From the NCBI RefSeq assembly GCF_014202995.1, contig NZ_JACHIA010000001.1, positions 620,001-684,000 of the forward strand: a stretch of DNA of 64,000 nucleotides, given 5' to 3'. The stretch comes from Longimicrobium terrae. GTDB taxonomy: Bacteria > Gemmatimonadota > Gemmatimonadetes > Longimicrobiales > Longimicrobiaceae. Every line of letters starts with the position of its first letter. Within the stretch, counting starts at the first letter, position 1. Made by a program: the position numbers and the translations under genes. Below the pieces are notes generated by a model. That model made no database searches. It was not told the DNA's origin and saw only the letters and a program-made list of their open reading frames with translations. Positions 42,060-49,908 of the stretch are shown piece after piece.

Positions 42060-42534
42060 CGGGATCGAGAGCGAGCGGGACCGGGAGATCGTGACCACGC
42101 GGGTGATCGGCGGCCCCCGGCACCTCGTGTTCCGCGCGTGGACGGAGGCGCGGCACCTGGGGCGCTGGTTCGGGCCGCGGGGGTTCACCCTCACGACGGC
42201 CGCGTTCGAGTTCCGGCCGGGCGGCGTGTGGGATTTTATGATGCACGGGCCGGACGGCACCACGTATCCCAACTGGATCCAGTGGCGGGAGATCGTGCCG
42301 CTCGAGCGGATCACCTACCGCCAGGGCGGGCGCCAGAACGATCCGGACGCGTTCGAGGGGACCGTGACCTTCGCGGACCGCGGCGGCGGAACGGAAATCA
42401 TCCTCCGCACGCTGTTCAACAGCAGGGCGCAGCGGGACTTCGTGTCCGAGAACTACCACGCCGTGGAAGGCGCCCGCCAGACGCTGGAGCGGCTGGACGC
42501 CTACGTCGGCGAGCTCGGTTCGGCCGCAGCCTGA
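42046..42534 (+). CDS. AHSA1/SRPBCC-domain protein 1
   Basis: A 162-residue START-like (AHSA1, activator of Hsp90 ATPase homologue) domain: VTTRVIGGPRHLVFRAWTEARHLGRWFGPRGF, then FRPGGVWDFMMHGPDGTTYPNW and a C-terminal long helix (AVEGARQTLERLDAYVGEL). The fold encloses a hydrophobic cavity for a small ligand. The ATG at 42046 lies inside the end of the ArsR gene and has AAAGGCGG upstream. ArsR-AHSA1 pairs are common in soil bacteria; the ligand and role are mostly unknown. Confidence 0.9.
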   Translation: MRTGDGIESERDREIVTTRVIGGPRHLVFRAWTEARHLGRWFGPRGFTLTTAAFEFRPGGVWDFMMHGPDGTTYPNWIQWREIVPLERITYRQGGRQNDPDAFEGTVTFADRGGGTEIILRTLFNSRAQRDFVSENYHAVEGARQTLERLDAYVGELGSAAA

Positions 42535-42659
42535 TCCACCGCGTGTGACGCGGCTTGTCCGCCACGCGCAATCCGGATTCTCTGCTTCGCACCGTTCGCA
42601 TCACCAACCACGCGGCCCCCGGCCCCGCGGAATCTCTCAGACCATGGAGAAGGTCCCCG

Positions 42660-43109
42660 ATGTCGCAGGTCATCAACCCCGACTGTGCCGTCAGCACCGA
42701 GCGGCTGCTTTCCGCCACGCCGCGCCAGGTGTTCGCCGCGTTCCAGCAGCCGGAACTCCTTGCACGGTGGTGGGGGCCCAGCGGCTTCACCAACACGTTC
42801 GAGGAGTTCAACTTCGCGCCCGGCGGCCGGTGGGTATTTGCGATGCACAGCCCGGACGGCGCCAGCTATCCCAACGAGAGCATCTTCCGGGAGATCGAGC
42901 CGGATCGCGTGATCGTGATTGAGCACATCGTAAAGCCGTGGTTCCGGCTCACGGTGACGCTGGCGGAGCGCGGCGAAGGAACGCACCTGTCCTGGGTGCA
43001 GGAATTCGAGAGCCCCGAGGCCGCCGTCCCCATGCGCCGCCTCAGCACCACCGCCAACGAGCAGAACCTGGGCCGGCTGGAGGCGGTTCTCGCGTCCGAA
43101 CGCGCCTGA
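42660..43109 (+). CDS. AHSA1/SRPBCC-domain protein 2
   Basis: A 149-residue AHSA1 domain with the same blocks as its neighbour: TERLLSATPRQVFAAFQQPELLARWWGPSGFTNTF, FAPGGRWVFAMHSPDGASYPNES and a final helix (LSTTANEQNLGRLEAVLA). It starts 125 bp after the first AHSA1 gene on the same strand and could be the third member of that ArsR-led unit. Similar length and motifs suggest an old duplication. The ATG at 42660 begins the conserved part; the earlier start is unsupported. Confidence 0.9.
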   Translation: MSQVINPDCAVSTERLLSATPRQVFAAFQQPELLARWWGPSGFTNTFEEFNFAPGGRWVFAMHSPDGASYPNESIFREIEPDRVIVIEHIVKPWFRLTVTLAERGEGTHLSWVQEFESPEAAVPMRRLSTTANEQNLGRLEAVLASERA

Positions 43110-43132
43110 GTCCCGGACGGGGGAGGAGAGGC

Positions 43133-43178
43133 TTGCGCGGTTGATCATCCGCTCCTATCATACAACCATATGGTTGTA
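43133..43178 (+). promoter_or_regulatory. Promoter and palindromic operator of ArsR gene 2, leaderless
   Basis: TTGCGC at 43133-43138 and TATCAT at 43156-43161, 17-bp spacer. The perfect palindrome TACAACCATATGGTTGTA (43161-43178) covers the end of the -10 box and the start codon at 43170. Transcription should start close to the ATG, and a repressor bound here would block both polymerase and start. Confidence 0.75.
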
Positions 43179-43520
43179 CATGGTTCGCTCAGCGATGCGG
43201 AGATCGACCGCGTCTTTCACGCCCTGGCCGACACCACGCGGCGCGACATCGTCACGCGGGTGCTGGCGGGCGAGCAGGCGTCCATCTCCGCGCTCGCGGC
43301 CCGCTACCGCATGTCGTTCGCGGCGGTGCAGAAGCACGTCGCCGTCCTGGAAGGCGCGGGGCTGGTGACCAAGCAGGCGCAGGGCCGCGAGCGGATCATC
43401 CGCGGAAACCCGGAGCGCATCGCGCGCGCCCGCGAGCTTCTCTCGCAACTCGAGGAGCTGTGGAAGGCGCGCTTCAGCCAGATCGACAACCTTTTCGCCG
43501 CCCCCCCACCCCAGGAGTAA
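43170..43520 (+). CDS. ArsR-family winged-helix repressor 2
   Basis: A 116-residue ArsR-type repressor starting MVVHGSLSDAEIDRVFHALADTTRRDIVTRVL; the recognition region is YRMSFAAVQKHVAVLEGAGLVTKQAQGRERII. No metal-binding cysteines are present. The ATG at 43170 is embedded in an 18-bp perfect palindrome that is probably its own operator. The partner AHSA1 gene begins 5 bp downstream. The module repeats the design of the ArsR1 unit 1.1 kb upstream, though the operator sequences differ, so each repressor probably recognises only its own site. Confidence 0.9.
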   Translation: MVVHGSLSDAEIDRVFHALADTTRRDIVTRVLAGEQASISALAARYRMSFAAVQKHVAVLEGAGLVTKQAQGRERIIRGNPERIARARELLSQLEELWKARFSQIDNLFAAPPPQE

Positions 43521-43525
43521 GCCCG

Positions 43526-44035
43526 ATGCCCATTACCTCCGTAACCTCCGACGCCGACGCGCTCACCCTCACCGTCGTGGGCGAATATCCCGTGCCGGTG
43601 GAGCGGCTGTGGGAAGCGTACGCCGACCCGCGGCAGCTGGAGCGGTTCTGGGGGCCGGAAACGTGGCCCGCCACCTTTGTCCGCCACGACCTGAAGCCGG
43701 GCGGATCGGCCGAGTACTACATGACCGGCCCGGACGGGACCAAGGCGCGCGGCTGGTGGCGCTTTCTGGAGGTGGAAGCGGGGCGCCGGATCGAACTGCA
43801 GGACGGCTTCTCGGATGACGAGGGCCGCCCGAACGACGCCATGCCCAGCATGCGGATGGTCTTCAACTTCGAGCCGACGGATACCGGCTCGCGCTTCACG
43901 AGCGTGACCCACTTCCCCAGCATCGAAGCCATGCGGCAGCTGGCGGAGATGGGGATGGAGGAGGGGCTGCGGTCCGCAATGGGCCAGCTGGACGCCGTGC
44001 TGGCCGAACCGTCGTCCGTGGCGCACGCGGGCTGA
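43526..44035 (+). CDS. AHSA1/SRPBCC-domain protein 3
   Basis: A 169-residue AHSA1 domain: VVGEYPVPVERLWEAYADPRQLERFWGPETWPATF, LKPGGSAEYYMTGPDGTKARGWWRF, FTSVTHFPSIEAMRQLAEMG and a C-terminal helix. It lies 5 bp after ArsR2 and belongs to the same transcript, which is closed by a strong terminator. Its ligand is unknown; it may bind a small hydrophobic compound sensed through or controlled by the repressor. Confidence 0.9.
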   Translation: MPITSVTSDADALTLTVVGEYPVPVERLWEAYADPRQLERFWGPETWPATFVRHDLKPGGSAEYYMTGPDGTKARGWWRFLEVEAGRRIELQDGFSDDEGRPNDAMPSMRMVFNFEPTDTGSRFTSVTHFPSIEAMRQLAEMGMEEGLRSAMGQLDAVLAEPSSVAHAG

Positions 44036-44050
44036 TCGAGCGAGCGACGG

Positions 44051-44094
44051 CGAAAGGGCCGAACCCCGGCATGGGGTTCGGCCCTTTCGTTTTC
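44051..44094 (+). terminator. Intrinsic terminator after AHSA1-3
   Basis: A 15-bp perfect stem AAAGGGCCGAACCCC/GGGGTTCGGCCCTTT with a 5-nt loop, then CGTTTTC. Confidence 0.93.
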
Positions 44095-44160
44095 AGCCTG
44101 CGCCGCGCTGATTCCATCCGCGTGGATGACGGCGGGAGCCCGCCGCCATCCACCGGCGGT

Positions 44161-45939
44161 TCAGCGGACGGAGACCGCGGCGCCGCTCTGGATGGCCCGG
44201 CGCACCAGCGTCTGCATCCCGCTGTCCGCCCGCTCCGCCGCCGCTTCCATCCGGCCGCTGAGCGCCTCCATCTGCCGCCCGAGCGCTTCCATCTCCCCGT
44301 CGCGCTCGTGCATGGGCGCCTCGAACTCGCCCATGTCCCGGTTCAGCTGTTCCATCTGCCGGCTGATCTCGCGCATCTGCGCCTCCACTTCCTCGCGGTC
44401 CCGCACGATGGCCCGGCGGTCGGAATCCGACGGTCCCGCCGCTTCCCGCATGGCCAGCAGCGCGACGCGCCCGCCCAGAGCGCCCAGCCGTGCGCCCAGT
44501 TCCCCCTGACGCGCGCCGATCTCGCCCTGCCGCGCCCCGATCCGGCCCTGGTGCTCGCCGATCTCGCCCTGCTGCTGGCCGACGCGCCCCTGCTCCTCGC
44601 CAATGCGCCCCACCGGCTCCCACAGTTCATCCACCTCGCGCAGCACAGCCGCGTCGCGGACCACGTACTCCCCGCCGTCGTACCGGAACCACAGCAGCGG
44701 CTCGTTGCCGCGGCGGTGGCTGCGCGCGCGATCCACCTGGCTGGAGTTGCCCACCGTCACGGTGTTTCCGTCCGCGTGAAACAGCACGAACTGCAGCTCG
44801 TCCTGGCGCGGCGCCTCAGCCTTGCCGGCCTGCAGGGGGGCTGTGGGGGTACCGGCGGGGACGGCCGCGGGTGCCGGCACCGAGGCCAGGCGCGGGGTCT
44901 GCCCCGGCGCGGAGATCCGCGAGGGGATGGGCGCGGGCGCCGCAACGGAGCGCGCCACGGCCCGGATGGGCGCGACGGCGACGATGGCGGCGGCAACCGC
45001 GCAGGCGGCCAGCGCGCGGCCGCGGAACGAGGACGAGGAGGTGTGGTCGAGCATGGTGATCCTTCGTTTGAGGTTGTGGAACGACCACGCCGCTCCCGCC
45101 GCGGAAAAGGTCGCGGTCCGGCGTGACACACCGAGCGCCAGCAGCATGCGCCCGTAGCTCTGCGGAGACGTACCGAGCGTGGTGAGGACGGCCTCATCGC
45201 ACGCGGCTTCGCGCCAGAACGCGTACTCGCGGGCGGCCAGGCGGGCCAGGGGGTGAAAGAAGAAGAAGCGTTCGGCGGCGGCCGGCACGCAGCCCAGCCA
45301 CAGGTCGCCGCGCTTGAGGTGCGCGACCTCGTGGCAGAGCGCCATGCGACGCTGGTCGGGCGAGAGCGCCGCGAAACCCTGTGCCGGCACCAGGATCACC
45401 GGCCGGCGCACCCCCACGATCATCGGCGACTCGACTTCCGCCGACACCCGCACGTCCACCACCGCGCGGCTGGCGAGCCGGGCGGAAAGCTCGCGCACGT
45501 CCGCGTGCAGTGACTCGGGCGCGGGCAGCGATCGCGAGACCAGCGCCCGGGTGCGCCGCCAGTCCCGCAGCGTGCGCGTCAGCGCAACGCCCATCCCCAG
45601 TGCCCACGCACCGACGACGACGGCGGTCCACGGGATCTCCGGCGCGCCCCGGCCGGGCACCGGCGCCGTTTCCGCTTTCTCAGCGGCGCCGGTGGAGGAC
45701 TGCGAGGGGATGGAATGCGCGTCCATCGCCGCGGCGGGGGCGGACGCGGGCGCGCTGGCGAGCACGGGCACGGGAATGGGCGTGAACCAGAGCAGCGCGA
45801 CCACGAACTTGGCCGCCACGCACCACCACAGCAGCGCGCGCACGCGGGGCGACATCCGCGGCAGCGCACGGCACGCCAGCCAGACGCAGGCGGCGAGCAG
45901 CGCGCCTTCCAGCGACGCGCGGACGAGGAGGGAAAGCAT
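44161..45939 (-). CDS. BlaR1/MecR1-like M56 membrane metallopeptidase with heptad-repeat tail
   Basis: A 592-residue antirepressor-type protein. The N-terminal part has several membrane helices (about 1-20, 33-60, 104-122) and a cytoplasmic-facing zinc site HEVAH (H203, E204, H207) with the later glutamate in EAACDEAV, as in BlaR1/MecR1. A further hydrophobic helix is at 309-325. Instead of a penicillin-binding sensor, the C-terminal region has a proline/alanine linker and seven near-perfect heptads (444-492, GRIGEEQ type) then a long charged coiled coil. The gene starts at the stop of blaI (shared base), so they are one operon. It probably cleaves or inactivates BlaI on an unknown signal. 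Confidence 0.9.
   Translation of the reverse strand: MLSLLVRASLEGALLAACVWLACRALPRMSPRVRALLWWCVAAKFVVALLWFTPIPVPVLASAPASAPAAAMDAHSIPSQSSTGAAEKAETAPVPGRGAPEIPWTAVVVGAWALGMGVALTRTLRDWRRTRALVSRSLPAPESLHADVRELSARLASRAVVDVRVSAEVESPMIVGVRRPVILVPAQGFAALSPDQRRMALCHEVAHLKRGDLWLGCVPAAAERFFFFHPLARLAAREYAFWREAACDEAVLTTLGTSPQSYGRMLLALGVSRRTATFSAAGAAWSFHNLKRRITMLDHTSSSSFRGRALAACAVAAAIVAVAPIRAVARSVAAPAPIPSRISAPGQTPRLASVPAPAAVPAGTPTAPLQAGKAEAPRQDELQFVLFHADGNTVTVGNSSQVDRARSHRRGNEPLLWFRYDGGEYVVRDAAVLREVDELWEPVGRIGEEQGRVGQQQGEIGEHQGRIGARQGEIGARQGELGARLGALGGRVALLAMREAAGPSDSDRRAIVRDREEVEAQMREISRQMEQLNRDMGEFEAPMHERDGEMEALGRQMEALSGRMEAAAERADSGMQTLVRRAIQSGAAVSVR
44464..44610 (-). repeat. Seven 21-bp repeats encoding G-x-[ILV]-G-x-x-Q heptads
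   Basis: In-frame repeats within the blaR1-like gene: GRIGEEQ, GRVGQQQ, GEIGEHQ, GRIGARQ, GEIGARQ, GELGARL, GALGGRV. Confidence 0.9.
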
Positions 45940-46328
45940 CAGCCGTCCTTTCGCTGTGCGGCGTCCAGGCGCGCCACGATGCGCTCCAGTTCCTGCCGTT
46001 CGTCGTCCGACAGGTCGGGCGCCTCAGACAGGTAGGCCAGGAAGGGGGATACGGAGCCGTCCAGACTGCGCTCCACGAACCGGTGCACCGCGTCCTTGAG
46101 CAGCTCCGCGGACGAGGCGCAGGCGCGGTAGCGATACACCCCGCGCGCCATCCGCCGGGACAGGTATCCCTTGGTGCGCAGCCGCTCCATCATCGTCAGG
46201 ACGGTGGAGCGGGCCAGTCCGTGGCTGGCGCCGAACTCGTCCACCGCCTCGGCCACGCTGAGGCTGCCGCGGTCGGCGATGTGCCGCACCAGCGCCAGCT
46301 CCCGTTCGCCGATGGATTCACGTGCCAT
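45939..46328 (-). CDS. BlaI/MecI-family repressor
   Basis: A 129-residue winged-helix repressor: ELALVRHIADRGSLSVAEAVDEFGASHGLARSTVLTMMERLRTKGYLSRR covers the DNA-binding domain, followed by the dimerisation helices (LKDAVHRFVERSLDGS, ELERIVARLDA). Its stop shares one base with the start of the BlaR1-like gene, so the two are coupled. Three direct repeats of an operator-like site lie upstream, one of them inside the promoter, which fits self-repression relieved by cleavage. Target genes outside this operon are not visible; no beta-lactamase gene is near. Confidence 0.93.
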   Translation of the reverse strand: MARESIGERELALVRHIADRGSLSVAEAVDEFGASHGLARSTVLTMMERLRTKGYLSRRMARGVYRYRACASSAELLKDAVHRFVERSLDGSVSPFLAYLSEAPDLSDDERQELERIVARLDAAQRKDG

Positions 46329-46420
46329 GGTGTCTACAACTGTCGTCAGAGAGAGTGCGGCGCGGGTGCCTACACCTGTCGTCAGGAAGAGTAGCCGTGC
46401 CTACACGAGTAGTCAAGGGC
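46329..46420 (-). promoter_or_regulatory. Promoter and three operator-like repeats of the blaI-blaR1 operon
   Basis: On the minus strand TTGACT (46411-46416) and TACTCT (46388-46393) with a 17-bp spacer. Three direct repeats of the type YTGACKACNSGTGTAGRCAC occur at about 46397-46417, 46366-46387 and 46327-46348; all keep GTGTAG or TTGTAG. The first overlaps the -35 box and spacer and the last touches the start codon. BlaI/MecI sites are known to carry TACA/TGTA half-sites. Confidence 0.72.
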
Positions 46421-46639
46421 GGCGTGCACGGCGCAGCGCAGCGCGAGCTTCGGGGTGCTCCAGCCCGGCTGGGGCGACGCTCGTCCATCCCAGGCTCTGG
46501 CGCCGCCGCGGGCAGCCCTCACCCCCCGGCCCCCTCTCCCCAAGCGGGAGAGGGGGAGACCTCAGCGCGACATCAGGCTTCGGTCATTGCCCGCAATCCA
46601 GTGCAGGTGAAGCCTCACAGCAGTACCGTGAGGCTTTCC

Positions 46640-46675
46640 GCAGTTTGTTGCGGCAACTTCAGTTGCTCCAGCAGC
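46640..46675 (-). repeat. Degenerate REP-like fragment
   Basis: GTTGCGGCAACTTCAGTTGC resembles the inverted A form (GTTGCCGCGACTTCAGTCGC) without its core hairpin. The stretch 46421-46755 otherwise has only a CCCCTCTCC-type hairpin at about 46521-46553. Confidence 0.55.
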
Positions 46676-46755
46676 GGATCGGGCAAACTCCCCCGATCCA
46701 GCATCAGCCCCATCAACCCGACACATGCTGCCCCGGCTCAGGCTCGGGCGCGAAC

Positions 46756-46788
46756 AAAGGGCCGCACCCCGGGTGGGATTCGGCCCTT
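46756..46788 (-). terminator. Terminator of the Cys/Met PLP gene
   Basis: AAGGGCCGAATCCC / GGGTGCGGCCCTT hairpin (minus strand) then TGTTCG, 28 bp after the stop. Confidence 0.75.
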
Positions 46789-46815
46789 CCTTCCATCATC
46801 AACAACCGCTTGGTG

Positions 46816-47937
46816 TTACGGCGCCGCGGCGCGGATTGCCTGATCCAGATCGGCCCAGAGGTCCTCGGCATCCTCGATCCCCACGCTCAGGCGCAGCAGC
46901 GATGGCGGAAGATGTGTCTGTCCCGGGATCGCCGCGCGTCGTTCCATGGTGGATTCCACCGCGCCCACACTGGTGGCGTGGCGCACGAGCCCCACGCCGC
47001 GGCACACCGCGTCCGCGAACTCCGCCCCGCCCCGCAGCTCGAACGAGATGATGCTGCCGAAGCCCCGCAGCACGCGCCGCGCGGTGGCGTGCGTGGGGTG
47101 CGAGGGCAGCCCCGGATAGCGGACGCGCTCCACCAGCGGATGCGCCTCGAGCCGTTCCGCGAGCACCATGGCCGTCTCCTGCGCGCGCTGCAGGCGGATG
47201 GCGAGCGTGCGCGCGCCGCGGACGGCCAGCCAGGCTTCCAGCGTGCCCGGCGTGGCGCCGTTCAGCTCGCGCGACGTGCGGATGGCGTGGTACAGGGCAT
47301 CGTCCCGCGTCGTGGCCACGCCGGCCAGCAGGTCCGAGTGCCCGCCGATGAACTTGGTGGCCGACTGCAGCGACACCGTGGCGCCGAACTCCAGCGGCTG
47401 CTGGTTGAGCGGCGTGGCGAACGTGTTGTCCACCGCGACGATCGCTCCGGGTTTGCGCGGCGCGGCGCAGATCGCCTCCAGATCCGCCACCGCCAGCAGC
47501 GGGTTGGAGGGCGATTCCAGCCAGATCAGGTCGGCGGTGGCGCAGGCGCGGATCCAGCCTGCCGTGTCGTCCAGGGCCAGGCGCTGCACGGTCCATCGGC
47601 CGCGCTCGGCGCCCGCGGCGGCCAGCCCGGCGACGCCCTGGTAGCAGTCATCCGGCAGCGCCACCACGGCGCCCGCGGAAAGCTGGTCGAACACCGCGGC
47701 GATGGCGGCCATCCCCGACGCGAACGCCAGAGCCCGCCCGGCCTCCAGCCCGCCGACGACCTCTTCGAGCGCCTCCCACGTCGGGGTGGCGTCGTCGCGC
47801 GAGTAGCCGCGCTCGGTGCCCAGGATGAAGTTGGACGCGGGGACCAGCGGCACGTTGAGCGGCGCGCCGGGCTCGGAACTGCGGCCGGCCGAAACGAGCC
47901 ACGATTCCGGCTTGATGGCGGATGGGTGCTTATCCAT
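46816..47937 (-). CDS. Cys/Met-metabolism PLP enzyme (cystathionine gamma-synthase-like)
   Basis: A 373-residue fold-type I PLP enzyme. The ATG at 47937 (MDKHPSAIKPESW) has GGAGG nine bases upstream. Family blocks: YSRDDATPTWEALEEVVGGLEAG, FASGMAAIAAVF, VALPDDCYQG, WLESPSNPLL, VDNTFATPLNQQPLEFGA and the PLP lysine in SATKFIGGHSDLLAG; the end is LLRLSVGIEDAEDLWADL. Cystathionine gamma-synthase (methionine synthesis) is most likely, though gamma- and beta-lyases share these motifs. It stands alone with a 300-bp leader region that has two GGGG-ccgt-CCCC hairpins, which might be regulatory; no known riboswitch consensus was recognised. Confidence 0.85.
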   Translation of the reverse strand: MDKHPSAIKPESWLVSAGRSSEPGAPLNVPLVPASNFILGTERGYSRDDATPTWEALEEVVGGLEAGRALAFASGMAAIAAVFDQLSAGAVVALPDDCYQGVAGLAAAGAERGRWTVQRLALDDTAGWIRACATADLIWLESPSNPLLAVADLEAICAAPRKPGAIVAVDNTFATPLNQQPLEFGATVSLQSATKFIGGHSDLLAGVATTRDDALYHAIRTSRELNGATPGTLEAWLAVRGARTLAIRLQRAQETAMVLAERLEAHPLVERVRYPGLPSHPTHATARRVLRGFGSIISFELRGGAEFADAVCRGVGLVRHATSVGAVESTMERRAAIPGQTHLPPSLLRLSVGIEDAEDLWADLDQAIRAAAP

Positions 47938-47984
47938 TGCTTGTTCCTCCAGACAGGACGAGTCGTGGCGCGGGCGTCCGGGTG

Positions 47985-48125
47985 GATGTGGATCTTCCGC
48001 GATCCACCCTCTCCCGATATCCAGCGAACCGGCGGGATGCAAGAAGCCCCACGCCATGACCCGTCGCCGAGTCTGGTGTGGGGCCGTCCCCACGTGCGTA
48101 TTGGAGAAACGGGGCCGTCCCCGCT
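47985..48125 (-). other. Structured leader upstream of the Cys/Met gene
   Basis: A hairpin GGTGGAT...GGATC-ttccgc-GATCCACC at about 47983-48007 and two small hairpins GGGG-ccgt-CCCC at 48077-48093 and 48106-48121. I see nothing else in 47938-48237. These could be attenuator or transcription-factor sites; no SAM riboswitch core is evident. Confidence 0.4.
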
Positions 48126-48237
48126 CTGCATGTGTGGACTGAAGGTATGTGGAGGCCGGCGTTTGCGTCAACCGGCCCCGCAGCGGATCGAGCGGGAGGA
48201 TCGCGGCGCGGCGATCCCCGGTGCGCGCGGCTCCGCT

Positions 48238-48648
48238 TCAGCCCTTCGCCTCCACGTGGCGGCGGAAGTTGTCCAGGATCGCCTGCCACCCCTGCCGCTG
48301 GAAATCTTCCGGATACTCGTTGTCCCCATCAAACGTCTCCCGCACCAGCACGCCGTCGGCCTGCTCCACGAACTCGATGGAGACCCCGCGTTCGTCACTC
48401 AGCGCGTATTCGAGGATCTTTCCCGGCACCACGCGGGTGTAGGTGCCCGCGAAGTCGAAGCCCATGCTGCCGTCCTTGGCCTCCATCCGCGACGAAAACG
48501 CTCCGCCCTCGCGCAGGTCCACCGCACTCTGCGTGGTGTGCCAGTCCTCGCTGGCCGCGTTCCACTGCATGATGTCTTCCGGCGTGTTCCACGCGTCCCA
48601 CACCTTGGCCGGCTCCGCGCGAACGAGCGTTTCTACGGTGATCTTCAT
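48238..48648 (-). CDS. AHSA1/SRPBCC-domain protein 4
   Basis: A 136-residue START-like domain starting MKITVETLVRAEPAKVWDAWNTPEDIMQWN at the ATG at 48648, with GGAG six bases upstream. Further blocks are LREGGAFSSRMEAKDGSMGFDF and the C-terminal helix (QGWQAILDNFRRHVEAKG). This subgroup resembles the PF08327-type proteins that often follow ArsR genes, but here no repressor is adjacent. Ligand and function are unknown. Confidence 0.88.
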   Translation of the reverse strand: MKITVETLVRAEPAKVWDAWNTPEDIMQWNAASEDWHTTQSAVDLREGGAFSSRMEAKDGSMGFDFAGTYTRVVPGKILEYALSDERGVSIEFVEQADGVLVRETFDGDNEYPEDFQRQGWQAILDNFRRHVEAKG

Positions 48649-48809
48649 CGGTTCTCCTGTCGGTTGATTGTGCTGCTCTACCCAGGCGTCGAACGGGGAG
48701 GGCGAATATCGACATCGGCGGATCAGACGGCAATCGATGCACGGCACGGATCACGCTGCGCCCTTCGCGGTGCGACTCCATCCATCGTTACACATCGAGA
48801 GGAAAGCCC

Positions 48810-49238
48810 GTGATCGCCTGGATCGTCTCCTCCGGCCGCCTTCCATACGTCTCCGCCATCTTCCGCGATGAGGCGGTCGCGGAGCAATACCTGGCCGCAC
48901 TGCCGCCTGCGATCCGCGAGCGGAGTTCCACGGCATCGCGTTCCGACCTGACGCTGCCGTGCTACCTGGCGGAGGATTCGGCGGGCTTCCGTCTGATGTC
49001 GGAAACCGAGGCGCGCGACTACCTCGCCGAGACGGCACGCACAACGCCCGATCCTGAGGGAGTGTACGGCAATCTCTACCGGATCGACGCGGAATTGCTG
49101 CCCGAGGTACCGGGCCGGGACGAGATGGGCCGGTTGCCCCACATCCATCTGCGGGCAGACGACCTGGCGCTCGCCGCGGAGGCCGGAGTCGCGGCGCTGT
49201 GGGGGGACCGGACGGACTACGGCGCACCCGGCATCTGA
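48810..49238 (+). CDS. Unknown protein, 142 residues
   Basis: A 142-residue protein beginning at GTG (MIAWIVSSGRLPYVSAIFRDEAVAEQYLAALP), with GAGAGGAAAG upstream. It is mixed alpha/beta, soluble, and contains VYGNLYRIDAELLPEVPGRDEMGRLPHIHLRADDLALA. No known domain can be assigned. The fold may be a small sheet with a conserved HIHL near the end. It stands alone between the AHSA1-4 gene (divergent) and another unknown gene. Codon use is that of the host. Confidence 0.68.
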   Translation: MIAWIVSSGRLPYVSAIFRDEAVAEQYLAALPPAIRERSSTASRSDLTLPCYLAEDSAGFRLMSETEARDYLAETARTTPDPEGVYGNLYRIDAELLPEVPGRDEMGRLPHIHLRADDLALAAEAGVAALWGDRTDYGAPGI

Positions 49239-49351
49239 CGCAATCGACAAAGCGGCTGATGACGGGCGGCTCCACCCGCCGGCGGCACGGATCGCAGCGC
49301 TTGCAGCACGTCACACATCAGGACAGACACAGCCATTCCTGGACTAGTACC

Positions 49352-49738
49352 GTGTACGTACGCTTTGTGGTGGATAAGATCGACCAGTACTCCGGAATTG
49401 AACTCGGCATATTTCAGGCGGCCTTTCGCCTGTGGCGAGCCGGCCGGCTCGCCCCGCACGAGGAGGTCTGGTGGGCGGAGATCCGCCGGAGGTTGAACCT
49501 GGAACTGGAAGAGCCTGACCGCTTTGCGCGTTCCCGGCGCCCCGGCGCCCGCGAACTCGCTGTAAGCTGGTTCAAGGCGAGCGCCGCGCAGCAGATTGCG
49601 CTCGCCCGAGAGGTGTGCGCGCTGTTGGCGCAGCACGAAGTCGCAACCCGCATGCTTACGACGGACCGGCCCGGGTACATCGTGTACGAGGACGACCACC
49701 AGGTCGCGGCCGAGCCGTTCCGGCCTGAGCGCCGCTGA
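49352..49738 (+). CDS. Unknown protein, 128 residues
   Basis: A 128-residue protein starting at a GTG (MYVRFVVDKIDQYSGIELGIFQAAFRLWRAGRLAPHEEVWWAEIRRRL). It has strong helical regions and a C-terminal segment TTDRPGYIVYEDDHQVAAEPF. The middle RPGARELAVSWFKASAAQQIALARE is basic. I cannot name a family, though the pattern (partner-size, W/Y-rich, IVYEDDHQVAAEPF) resembles small proteins found singly in many bacterial genomes. There is no good ribosome site; a longer frame starts further upstream. Confidence 0.65.
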   Translation: MYVRFVVDKIDQYSGIELGIFQAAFRLWRAGRLAPHEEVWWAEIRRRLNLELEEPDRFARSRRPGARELAVSWFKASAAQQIALAREVCALLAQHEVATRMLTTDRPGYIVYEDDHQVAAEPFRPERR

Positions 49739-49908
49739 CACAGCTGCCCATCGGCTTACCGACGACCAGCTGCGTCAGCCGATGCTCAGCAGCTTCGCCC
49801 TCACGGCATTGCAATCTCTGGACAATTTCTCGAGGGCGCTACGCCTGCCGCACGGGTGCACCTTCCCGTGGATGGAGGATAGGGCGCGCCCGCTTCGCGC
49901 GAGCCGAA

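Noticed and set aside
47938-48237. SAM riboswitch upstream of the Cys/Met gene
   Set aside because: Hairpins are present but I could not find the conserved core of any SAM riboswitch class; noted only as a structured leader.
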